Positions 25,121 through 32,637 of a stretch of 64,000 nt of DNA are shown here, in pieces. The stretch is taken from NCBI GenBank assembly GCA_038046265.1, contig JBBSWN010000002.1, positions 1 through 64,000 on the forward strand, in the 5' to 3' direction. The DNA is from JAGWAC01 sp038046265 (lineage in GTDB: Archaea; Nanobdellota; Nanobdellia; SCGC-AAA011-G17; JACPIM01). The position numbers were made by a program, and so were the translations under genes. Under the pieces are notes generated by a model that saw only the letters and a list, made by a program, of their open reading frames with translations, made no database searches and was not told the DNA's origin. The stretch's first letter is position 1. Each line of letters begins with the position of its first letter.

Positions 25121-25980
25121 ATGATAGTGCCATATCAAAGACAAAAAAGCAGAAAGTCACTAGACTCAAATCTAGATTTTGACCTAAGGGATAAAAACTC
25201 AGATTCTCTTTTAACAATGTACTTTTTAGAATTGCAAAAAAACCCATTGTGTCAAGAGAAGAAGAAATAACAACTTATAAACGAGCAAAAAAAGGAAGTG
25301 AAAAAGCTAGAGACAAATTTATTCAATCAAATTTAAGATTAGTAGTGTCAATAGCAAAAGCATATAGAAATAGAGGCCTTACTTTTCTGGATTTAATTGG
25401 AGAAGGAAATACTGGTTTAATGAAGGCTTTTTACCATTATAAACTAGAAAAAGAATGTAAGTTTTCAACTTATGCTACTTGGTGGATCAAACAATGTATA
25501 AAAAGAGCTCTTAAGGAAAAACCGCACACTATTAGAGTTCCTATAAGTACATTAAATCAAATAAGTGAGGTAAATAAAGAAATAAGAAAACTGGAAAAAA
25601 GAATTGGTTATCCTCTTTCGCGAGAAGAAAAAATAGAATATGTTAGAGAAATGTATGGTAGGGAAGCTCACCTAGTTATAGATGGATTAAAAATACTTGG
25701 CACTGAACCATTAAGCTTTGATAAATTTGAAGAATTAGATAGAACAGGTCTTTGCAAAAGTGATGAAGAATCAGAAGAGTTCCAAAAAGCAGACTTAGAT
25801 ACTTTGCTTAAAAAGCTTGTCTATAGAGAAGCAGAAATTCTAAGATTAAGATATGGTTTAAGAGGAACGCCTATGACTCTGGAAGAAGTTGGAAGAGAAT
25901 TCAAAATCACAAGAGAAAGAGTCAGGCAATTAGAAAATAGGGCGATTAAAAAACTTCAAAAAATAGTTTCGAGAAACTAA
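25121..25980 (+). CDS. Sigma-70 family (RpoD/RpoS-like) protein 2; -1 frameshift at a slippery heptamer
   Basis: The long frame (from GTG 25249) has sigma region 2 (NLRLVVSIAKAYRNRGLTFL, DLIGEGNTGLMKAF, FSTYATWWIKQCIKRAL), region 3 (TIRVPISTLNQIS) and region 4 (REAEILRLRYGL ... TLEEVGREFKITRERVRQLE). This is a convincing primary-like sigma. The preceding 128 bases, from ATG 25121, encode in another frame a peptide ending MYFLELQKN, which is the region 1.2 start; shifting -1 at A_AAA_AAC (25237-25243) continues it as PIVSREEEITTYKRAKKG. The joined protein is about 286 residues. TATA-like AAATTTAATAAAG (25086-25098) lies about 26-30 bases before ATG 25121, supporting that start. A sequencing indel in the seven-A run is the chief alternative. 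Confidence 0.92.
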
Positions 25981-26018
25981 GAAAATTTATAAACAACTCT
26001 TTTCATTCAAAGCATTCT

Positions 26019-28037
26019 ATGATTTTAGGAAAAATAGTCGGTAAAGTAACAACAAAAGAATTCACATTTAAAGTAGAAAGCAAGGCTGAAAAGTTCCAAT
26101 ATGTCCAGATTCTTCATGACAATAAATACGTTCTTGCCCAAATAATAGAGTTAGAAAAAGACATTGAAAAAGAAATAGCAATTTGTAACATAATTGGATT
26201 TAGGGATGAAGACATATTAAAAACTTTAAAAACCCCTTTAACTCCAGGCTCAGAAGTTCTTCAAGCAGATGAAAAATTCATTAAAGAAACTTTAAATTTG
26301 CAAAAAACAGAAAACTCAGCTTACATAGGAAAACTAAGTTACTATAATATTGATGTTTACTTGGACTTAAACAAATTACTGAACAAGCACATCTCAGTTC
26401 TTGCAAAATCAGGTAGTGGAAAGTCTTTTTGTGCTTCAGTTATAATAGAGGAATTAATTGAAAAAAACATCCCAGTCCTGATTATAGATCCTCATGGAGA
26501 ATACAGTTCATTAAAATACCCAAGCACAAACAAAGAAAAGCTGGAAAAATTCAACTTAAAGCCAAAAAGCTTTCTTAAAAACATCCAGGAATACTCTCCA
26601 GACATTTCAATAAATACAGAATGCAGGCCGTTAAAATTATCATCTATAAATATTTCAACAAGTGAATTAATGCATCTTCTTCCTGCTAAATTAAACAACC
26701 AGCAGAAAGCAATTCTTTATGCAGCTTTAAAAAACATGGACACTATTGACTTTAATTCCTTAATTTATTTTCTGGAATCTCAGGAATCAAACATAAAATA
26801 CACATTAATTAGCATCATAGAATATTTGAAAAAACTAAACTTGTTTTCAGAAGAGTCCACATCTTTAAATGAATTAATAGCTCCAGGAAAATGCACAATT
26901 TTAAATTTAAAAGGCATTGATCAGGAAATCCAGGAAGTAGTTGTCTATAAATTAGCTAAAGACTTATTTACAGAAAGAAAAAAAGCCAACATCCCCCCCT
27001 TCTTTTTAGTTCTTGAAGAAAGTCATAATTTCATTCCAGAAAGAAGCTTTACAGAAGCAAAATCTTCCCCAATTTTAAGGCAGATATTTGCAGAAGGCCG
27101 TAAATTTGGTCTTGGTTGCTGTCTTATTAGCCAGAGACCATCCAGAGTGGATAAATCAGCATTATCACAAGTCACCACGCAAATTATTCTTAAAATAACA
27201 AACCCAAACGACATAAAAGCAGTTTCAAATTCAGTGGAAGGGATTACTCTAGAAACAGAAAAAGAAATTAAAAACATTCCAGTAGGCACAGCTCTTGTAA
27301 CAGGCGTCGTAGATCTTCCATTATTTGTAAATATAAGACCCAAAAAAACAAAACACGGTGGCGAAAGTATAAGTCTTCTAGATTCAGTAAAACACATCCC
27401 ATTAGAAAAAGAATCAGATCAAGAAGTTTTTGGTGAAGCTTTTTCCCAAAAAGATTCATCTGAAATTCTCCCTGTAATAAAGCAAAAATCCTCAGTCCAA
27501 GACTTAAAATTAATTGATGAAAAAATAAAATCAATAAAATCCGTCCTTATCCCTTGTGCTTATTTAACTTGTGTAAAAAATAAAGAAGAAGTCCACTTAT
27601 TGACAAATTTAAACACAGGAGAACTGATTAATGACTTTGAAAAAGGAAAAGGAAAAAAACTAGACTTTACTTTACCGATTTTAAGTCCTACTCAAAACAA
27701 AGTATTTAAAACAGCCCTTGATTTAAAGGAATTTTCAGCAGCTGAATTATTCTCAAAATCAGGTGTCCAGTTCTCAGAAATCTATGACATAATAAACATC
27801 TTGATAAATAAAGGCCTTTTCATAAAAGAAAACTCTAGTTTTAAATTAAGCCAGAAATTTAACATAAATCTAAAAGACTTTACATGCTATGAAAAAGTTG
27901 ATTATAATAAAATACACTCAGATATTAAATTAGATAAGAAACTAAATCCAAATGACGTAAGAAACTTCTTCTCCTGCTTTACCTTGGTTAAGAACTTCAG
28001 AGAATGTTTTCTGGAAACCTATGATATTAAAAAATAA
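26019..28037 (+). CDS. herA: HerA-family DNA translocase
   Basis: This hexameric ATPase works with NurA in DNA end resection. An N-terminal HAS-barrel-like region is followed by Walker A in SVLAKSGSGKSFCASVII, IIDPHGEYSS, the Walker B-like FFLVLEESHNFIPE, and the arginine-finger region LISQRPSRVDKSALSQVTTQ. The C-terminal 200 residues are divergent and end in a winged-helix-like segment. At 672 residues it is somewhat longer than typical. No nurA is seen nearby. Confidence 0.92.
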   Translation: MILGKIVGKVTTKEFTFKVESKAEKFQYVQILHDNKYVLAQIIELEKDIEKEIAICNIIGFRDEDILKTLKTPLTPGSEVLQADEKFIKETLNLQKTENSAYIGKLSYYNIDVYLDLNKLLNKHISVLAKSGSGKSFCASVIIEELIEKNIPVLIIDPHGEYSSLKYPSTNKEKLEKFNLKPKSFLKNIQEYSPDISINTECRPLKLSSINISTSELMHLLPAKLNNQQKAILYAALKNMDTIDFNSLIYFLESQESNIKYTLISIIEYLKKLNLFSEESTSLNELIAPGKCTILNLKGIDQEIQEVVVYKLAKDLFTERKKANIPPFFLVLEESHNFIPERSFTEAKSSPILRQIFAEGRKFGLGCCLISQRPSRVDKSALSQVTTQIILKITNPNDIKAVSNSVEGITLETEKEIKNIPVGTALVTGVVDLPLFVNIRPKKTKHGGESISLLDSVKHIPLEKESDQEVFGEAFSQKDSSEILPVIKQKSSVQDLKLIDEKIKSIKSVLIPCAYLTCVKNKEEVHLLTNLNTGELINDFEKGKGKKLDFTLPILSPTQNKVFKTALDLKEFSAAELFSKSGVQFSEIYDIINILINKGLFIKENSSFKLSQKFNINLKDFTCYEKVDYNKIHSDIKLDKKLNPNDVRNFFSCFTLVKNFRECFLETYDIKK

Positions 28038-28096
28038 TTAAAAATAAATAATAGAGAACAATTAAAATTATAAAGGTAAATCTTTAATTAAATTTT

Positions 28097-28633
28097 ATGA
28101 CAGTAAAAACTAGCCCAGAAAAAAACCTCAAATTTTGTATAAGAGGTATGGATTTCTATCGTGGAGATGATGGGCGATTTTATCCTTTTCAATTAGAAGA
28201 AAATTTAGGAGAATATACTACCAAAATTGATGGTTTAAATTCAAGATTAAATTTAAAAACAAGATTATTTTCCTTTGATTATTGTCATTATGGACAAGAT
28301 TTATACATAGCAAGATTTGTTTTTTCTGGAGACTTTGAAAAAAAAGACTGTGATCTAGTTTCTGATCCTAAGATAACTTTAGAAATCGAAGGTTTAAATT
28401 TAGGAGGTATTTTCGAGAGAGTTCTAAGAAGTGCAGAAAGTATAGAAGTATTTTTATCTCAAACAAAAGATTGGCTAAGTACAAGAACAGCGTTAAGAAG
28501 CATTTTATCTCTAGAAGAACAAACAAAAAAATTAGAAGAAGAAAGAAAGAAAGCATCTAAAGAACGAGTAAGGAAATTACTTGATGCAAGAGAAATAGCA
28601 ATCCAAGAAGGGGATGATAGAATAGCTTATTGA
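28097..28633 (+). CDS. Hypothetical protein, 178 aa
   Basis: Unrecognised. The first 110 residues are beta-rich (FCIRGMDFYRGDDGRFYPF), and the last 60 form a charged coiled-coil-like helix (EEQTKKLEEERKKASKERVR). It overlaps the convergent cbf5 gene by 7 bases. No catalytic motif is visible. Confidence 0.62.
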   Translation: MTVKTSPEKNLKFCIRGMDFYRGDDGRFYPFQLEENLGEYTTKIDGLNSRLNLKTRLFSFDYCHYGQDLYIARFVFSGDFEKKDCDLVSDPKITLEIEGLNLGGIFERVLRSAESIEVFLSQTKDWLSTRTALRSILSLEEQTKKLEEERKKASKERVRKLLDAREIAIQEGDDRIAY

Positions 28634-29598
28634 TAAATATTCCTTTCCATGAAGACCTTTTTTGTCTTAACAATTAACCCTTTTTCTAAAATCCTGTCAG
28701 TATTTACTTCTGTTATTCCTAAACAAATTAATTCATCTTTCAAACTCATAACAGCAACTAATTCATTAGCCTGAATATTCCTGTTTAATTTTGAAACACC
28801 AGGAGAATAAAGATCAGCCCCATGACATAAATTATTTACAGCCCCGTCAAAAATCCATATTTTATTTAAATGTTCAACACCCTTTTCAACAGGTAAAATT
28901 AATTTTTTAAGCTCTTCTTCTTTTCCTTCCTTTTCATATAAAGTAAAAGCATCCTTTAAATCATGTAATGTACAAGAATCATTAATAGAAAAAGGCCCAG
29001 CCTTAGTTCGAATGAGTTCCTGCATGTGCGCCCCGGTTCCTATTTTCCTTCCAAAATCGTCGCAGAGTTTTCTTATATAAGTTCCCGCAGCACACCCAAC
29101 CTTAAACAAAACATCTTTTCCATCAACCTCTAAAATATTAAAATAATAAATCTCTCTCTGCCTTATTTGTCTTTTAACAGCGCTTTTCCTTGGCGGTAAT
29201 TGATTTATTTTCCCAGTAAACTCTTTCAAAGTTTTCTCAATTTCATCTAAAGAAATTTCCTTATGTAAATGCATTATTCCAACATATTCTTTTCCAGCAG
29301 TCAATAAAGTTTGAACTATTCTTGTAGCTTTATCTAAAGCAATAGGCAAACACCCAGTAACATTAGGATCTAAAGTTCCAGAATGTCCAGCTTTATTAAT
29401 TCCAAAAATCTTCTGAACATAATCAGAAATTTGGTGCGAAGTTGGCCCTTGATTCTTGTTTATGTTCACAATTCCATAATGAATTAATTCATTTACAAGT
29501 CTTTTACTAGGCTCCTTTCCAAATTCAGGATTTGTTCTTCCTTCTTTCTTAACTACAATTTCTCTTTCAGTTTTCTCAAAAGGCAGTAAATCTTCCAT
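28627..29598 (-). CDS. cbf5: Cbf5, archaeal tRNA/rRNA pseudouridine synthase (H/ACA catalytic subunit)
   Basis: The catalytic motif AGHSGTLDPNVTGCLPIAL holds the active-site aspartate, preceded by INKNQGPTSHQISDYVQKI. The element GCAAGTYIRKLCDDFGRKI is typical of TruB/Cbf5, and a PUA domain closes the protein (LYSPGVSKLNRNIQANELVA). Cbf5 acts with guide RNAs, Nop10, Gar1 and L7Ae, or alone on tRNA U55. It is two bases from the DUF192 gene. Confidence 0.95.
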   Translation of the reverse strand: MEDLLPFEKTEREIVVKKEGRTNPEFGKEPSKRLVNELIHYGIVNINKNQGPTSHQISDYVQKIFGINKAGHSGTLDPNVTGCLPIALDKATRIVQTLLTAGKEYVGIMHLHKEISLDEIEKTLKEFTGKINQLPPRKSAVKRQIRQREIYYFNILEVDGKDVLFKVGCAAGTYIRKLCDDFGRKIGTGAHMQELIRTKAGPFSINDSCTLHDLKDAFTLYEKEGKEEELKKLILPVEKGVEHLNKIWIFDGAVNNLCHGADLYSPGVSKLNRNIQANELVAVMSLKDELICLGITEVNTDRILEKGLIVKTKKVFMERNIYQ

Positions 29599-29600
29599 TT

Positions 29601-30044
29601 TTATTTAAACTCAGCTTTATCTTCTATTTTTATACCTAACTCTTTAACCTTTCCTGCGTTAATCTCTAAAACATATTTAGCCTTTTCTTCATTCTGAAAT
29701 ACCTCACACTCTTTTTGGTAAAGCTTTTTTTCAAAAAGGTTGCATGGTTGAGCATTTTCCTTAATAAAAACAGCCTTATTTTCAGAATTAATCCATATTA
29801 TATCAAGAGGAATTAAAGTGTCTTTCATCCAGAAAGGATAAATCCCTTTTTCTTCAAAAATAAATAACATTCCTTGATTTTCATTTAAAAAGTCTCTGTT
29901 CATTAAACCATTTTCTCTCTCAGCCATAGTATCAGCAGTTTCAACTAAAAAACAATTATTTTCAAAGCAGATTTCCTTAATCTCAGAAGAACATCCACTA
30001 ATAAAAATTAAAACAAAAAACACAAACAGAAAATAAATTTTCAT
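29601..30044 (-). CDS. DUF192 lipoprotein-like protein
   Basis: A signal sequence with a lipobox-like cysteine (FFVLIFISGCSSE) precedes the DUF192 fold (ERENGLMNRDFLNENQGMLF, FWMKDTLIPLDIIWIN, ending in VLEINAGKVKELGIK). Such proteins are extracellular and of unknown function. The segment encoding NLFEKKLYQK is a copy of the dispersed palindromic repeat, absent from the usual DUF192 core. Confidence 0.85.
   Translation of the reverse strand: MKIYFLFVFFVLIFISGCSSEIKEICFENNCFLVETADTMAERENGLMNRDFLNENQGMLFIFEEKGIYPFWMKDTLIPLDIIWINSENKAVFIKENAQPCNLFEKKLYQKECEVFQNEEKAKYVLEINAGKVKELGIKIEDKAEFK
29712..29741 (-). repeat. Palindromic repeat inside the DUF192 gene
   Basis: TTTTTGGTAAAGCTTTTT then TTCAAAAAGGTTG carries the family's arms with the characteristic single G-G mismatch. 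It is read in frame as NLFEKKLYQK in the minus-strand gene. Confidence 0.6.
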
Positions 30045-30081
30045 ATTTATTAAGAAAAAAGTCTGGATTTATAATCTTTTA

Positions 30082-30126
30082 GGAGTTGATAAGAACATTT
30101 CCGTTAACGCTTTCTTGAAGGGTTTG
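30082..30126 (-). repeat. Composite stop-codon repeat, type A copy 3 with terminal inverted repeats
   Basis: In gene direction the stop codon begins TAAGAACA, followed by an inner AAACCCTTCAAGAAAGCG unit and closed by TGTTCTTATCAACTCC. The outer TAAGAACA and TGTTCTTA are inverted repeats, showing that type A and type B are parts of one element. Confidence 0.75.
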
Positions 30127-30129
30127 TTC

Positions 30130-30648
30130 TTATTTTTTTATCATCTCAGTTTTGTCTTTTCTTTTAGGCCTGTCCTTCCCCCTAATCTCTTCTTCCTGTT
30201 CATTAGTCAATTCTTTCTTAAGTTTCTCTCCATGTTTCTTCTCAGTAACGGGCTTCTCTAAAACTTCTTTCTTTTCTTCTTCCTGTTTTTCTTTCTTAAT
30301 GGCTTCCTTGTCAACTTTATCCAATAAAGCCTTTACATCCTCTTTCTTAACAACTTCTTTTACTGAAGTTTCTTTTTCAACAGGAGCTCCAACCAATTCT
30401 GCCTTAACCAAGCCAGTTTTGTCTTTAACAGCTTTAACAAGAACATGATGTGGGATATTTTTTCTTCCTTTTTCTAAAATAGCCTGATTCAAATATTTGC
30501 CAATTTTAACATTATCAGATTTCATATGTTTAACTAAAAATTCCCTTAAAGCTCTTGAAGCTTTTGCAGCCCTTACATACATTGGGGCTTTCATTGCTTC
30601 CTTTCTTAATGGTACATTATATATTCTTTCTAATTCTTGTTCTGCCAT
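30130..30648 (-). CDS. rpl31e: Ribosomal protein L31e with long charged C-terminal extension
   Basis: Residues 1-85 are L31e (LERIYNVPLRKEAMKAP, ASRALREFLVKHMKSDNVKI, GRKNIPHHVLVKAVKDK). The remaining 85 residues are an unusual lysine/glutamate-rich, probably disordered tail (EKETSVKEVVKKEDVKALL, QEEEKKEVLEKPVTEKKHG). It belongs to the conserved archaeal L39e-L31e cluster. Confidence 0.93.
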   Translation of the reverse strand: MAEQELERIYNVPLRKEAMKAPMYVRAAKASRALREFLVKHMKSDNVKIGKYLNQAILEKGRKNIPHHVLVKAVKDKTGLVKAELVGAPVEKETSVKEVVKKEDVKALLDKVDKEAIKKEKQEEEKKEVLEKPVTEKKHGEKLKKELTNEQEEEIRGKDRPKRKDKTEMIKK

Positions 30649-30673
30649 TTTTTTATAATTTTATTATTTTGAT

Positions 30674-30694
30674 TAAACTTTTCTTAAAAGTTTA
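30674..30694. repeat. Hairpin at the L39e stop codon (type C)
   Basis: TAAACTTTT (30674-30682) and AAAAGTTTA (30686-30694) pair perfectly around CTT. The stop codon occupies 30692-30694, inside the stem. Confidence 0.8.
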
Positions 30695-30865
30695 CGCTCG
30701 AGTCTTTACCCTTCTCCAGTGTCTTTTTACTTCTGTATGCCTTCCAGGATGTACTCTTCTCTTGGACCCGTATATTTTCAAAACAGTCCAAAAAGGAGCC
30801 CACTTTGTCTGGCGCATTCTCTTCATTAGTCTTTTTTTCTTTGCAGCTGGTTTTACTCTTGCCAT
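30692..30865 (-). CDS. rpl39e: Ribosomal protein L39e, 57 aa
   Basis: The short basic protein starts MARVKPAAKKKRLMKRMRQT and ends in VKRHWRRVKTRA, matching the RRxWRRxK tail of L39e, with a W-A-P-F-W core in place of the usual P-V-W. It lies between PDCD5 and L31e as in other archaea. The stop codon is part of a perfect 9-bp hairpin (30674-30694). Confidence 0.92.
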   Translation of the reverse strand: MARVKPAAKKKRLMKRMRQTKWAPFWTVLKIYGSKRRVHPGRHTEVKRHWRRVKTRA

Positions 30866-30912
30866 TTTTGTTTTTTAGTGAAGCTTTTTTCGTTTTTCTG
30901 TGATAGGAGATT

Positions 30913-30963
30913 ATAAGAACCTTGGTTCTTATTTTTCCCTGAAGGCTTTTTCCAAAAGGCTTC
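30913..30963 (-). repeat. Stop-codon repeat: type B palindrome plus a type A-like hairpin
   Basis: ATAAGAACCTTGGTTCTTAT (30913-30932) is a near-perfect palindrome. It is followed by GAAGGCTTTTT (30941-30951) and AAAAGGCTTC (30954-30963), a hairpin ending at the stop codon of the PDCD5 gene at 30964. Confidence 0.78.
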
Positions 30964-31227
30964 TTATTTAATTATCCTAAATCCTTTCTTGTTTTCTTGT
31001 AATTTCCTTAATACTCCTTTAAATTCCTCATCACTCAATTTTTCATTTAAATACTTTTGGTTTACAGCCTGCACAATAAAAACCCCAGCTTGTAAAGCAA
31101 ATTCAGGATTAGCAGTCTTAATAGTAAAATACCTTGACAAAGCATCCTTGCTCAAGCAGTTTCTTAAATTATTCTCAAGAAGAAGTATTTGTTTTTGTAA
31201 TTCTTCTATCTCATTATTATTTGACAT
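30964..31227 (-). CDS. PDCD5/TFAR19-family DNA-binding protein
   Basis: The 87-residue helical protein fits the archaeal PDCD5 family: an N-terminal coiled helix (EIEELQKQILLLENNLRN), the core LSRYFTIKTANPEFALQAGV, and the end LSDEEFKGVLRKLQ. The context, following S19e and preceding L39e and L31e, is the conserved archaeal arrangement. Its start overlaps the S19e stop by 11 bases. Confidence 0.88.
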   Translation of the reverse strand: MSNNNEIEELQKQILLLENNLRNCLSKDALSRYFTIKTANPEFALQAGVFIVQAVNQKYLNEKLSDEEFKGVLRKLQENKKGFRIIK

Positions 31228-31639
31228 CTTTGGCTATTTTATCTAAAAAATTCTTTCCTTTGGCAGTGATTGTTCTTCCTTTTTTATTTTTAATCTCAGT
31301 TTTTTTAATAAACTCAGCTTTCTCTAGTTGCTGCAAAATAGTCCTGATAACTTTTCCTCCAGCTTTATGTGTATGTTCTGGTTTGTGGCCATTATTTTTC
31401 CTGGAACTATATTTTGTCCTCAACCTGTTTACTCCAACTAAATTATAGACATAAACTTTTCTTAAAATAGAAGCGCTTCTTTTGTACCACCAGTCTTTGT
31501 CTAAAGGAGGCCTTTCCTTGGCCACCCCAGTTTTTACAAAATTTGCCCAATTAGGCATTTTTAAAGTATCAACTTTCTTTAATTCCTCAGCTGCTTTTTC
31601 AACTAATTTTCCCTGGTCAACATCAAATATTTTTACCAT
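31217..31639 (-). CDS. rps19e: Ribosomal protein S19e
   Basis: The 140-residue protein has the S19e signatures MPNWANFVKTGVAKERPP, WWYKRSASILRKVYV, and GLNRLRTKYS-like VGVNRLRTKYSSRKNNGH, ending with a winged-helix ILQQLEKAEFIKK. It heads the S19e-PDCD5-L39e-L31e cluster. Confidence 0.97.
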   Translation of the reverse strand: MVKIFDVDQGKLVEKAAEELKKVDTLKMPNWANFVKTGVAKERPPLDKDWWYKRSASILRKVYVYNLVGVNRLRTKYSSRKNNGHKPEHTHKAGGKVIRTILQQLEKAEFIKKTEIKNKKGRTITAKGKNFLDKIAKDVK

Positions 31640-31680
31640 ACTTCTTTTCTAGCAGAAAAACCCTATATAAAACTTACTGT

Positions 31681-32541
31681 TTAAAATCCTAAAACATTTT
31701 TTAGAAAACTAAAAAATCCAGAAAAAAAACCTTTCCTTTCTATTTCAACATCTTGCACTTCTTCTTTTACTATAGATTTACAGCCCCCATCAACATCACA
31801 TTCTTTTCCTTCATCACACCCGCATAAACTGCACACTTCTTTTATTTCTCCATTTTGGCAGAAATTAGGTTTCTTTGAACTGCAAAAACCATACCTGGTT
31901 CCATCAAAGCAAGTTTTCTCAACACAAGCTCCGTTCAAAGTACACTCGCTGTTCAAAGGACATCCACATAAACTACAATCATCTACTAACTCACCAGCAT
32001 CACAATACTTAAAATCAGATATTGAACATTGAAAATAAGGAGTTCCATCTTCACAAACTTTCTTGCTTAAATCCAAATAAAATTCCTCATAACCAGAAAA
32101 CTCTCCCCATCCAAAAGCATCCTTTGCTCTAATTCTCCAATAATAAATCCTGTCCCCCTCTAAAATAAAAATTTTCCTAGCATTTTCACTTATCCCATAA
32201 TAAGAAAAAGGGCTTACAAACCTGACATCATCATCAATCTCCAAACTATATCCCAAAATCTCATCATTCTCAAAATCAGAATATCCCCAGTTAAACTCAA
32301 CTAAATTTCCTGAAACAACCCATGAATTTGAAGGAAAATTAGGAATAGCTATTGGTCCTTTGTTCTTTATATAAGCCTGGTCTCCTAATCTAAAAAAAAT
32401 TCTTGATCCTGGTTGGTTTTCATCAGGCCTTGAAACATCCAAACCTCCAGATCCACCACCATATCCATAATTTGCAACAGCAGAATAAGCAAATGGATTT
32501 ACTAATAAAATCAATAACACAAACAAAAAAACTCTTTTCAT
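31681..32541 (-). CDS. Secreted protein with fibronectin-like and duplicated cysteine-rich modules
   Basis: A signal peptide (VFLFVLLILLVNPFAYS) is followed by a glycine-rich stretch and a fibronectin type III-like domain (VEFNWGYSDFENDEILGYSL, IYYWRIRAKDAFGWGEFSG). Two tandem cysteine modules of about 45 residues follow, each with DGTxYxxC, a CSLCGC centre and a final GxC. The end (GFFSGFFSFLKNVLGF) is weakly hydrophobic and may associate with membrane. Likely a surface protein. ATG 32541 is chosen; ATG 32547 is two codons upstream. Confidence 0.72.
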   Translation of the reverse strand: MKRVFLFVLLILLVNPFAYSAVANYGYGGGSGGLDVSRPDENQPGSRIFFRLGDQAYIKNKGPIAIPNFPSNSWVVSGNLVEFNWGYSDFENDEILGYSLEIDDDVRFVSPFSYYGISENARKIFILEGDRIYYWRIRAKDAFGWGEFSGYEEFYLDLSKKVCEDGTPYFQCSISDFKYCDAGELVDDCSLCGCPLNSECTLNGACVEKTCFDGTRYGFCSSKKPNFCQNGEIKEVCSLCGCDEGKECDVDGGCKSIVKEEVQDVEIERKGFFSGFFSFLKNVLGF

Positions 32542-32605
32542 CACCATCTTTCAATTATTATAACTTAAAAATATTATATAAATCTTGTTGTTTTCATTAA
32601 GTCAA

Positions 32606-32637
32606 TTTCCGCAAACGCTCTTCTTAAAAGGGTTTAA
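32606..32637 (-). repeat. Stop-codon palindromic repeat, type A copy 4
   Basis: TTTCCGCAAACGCTCTTC followed by TTAAAAGGGTTTAA covers the IleRS stop codon (32634-32636). Confidence 0.7.
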
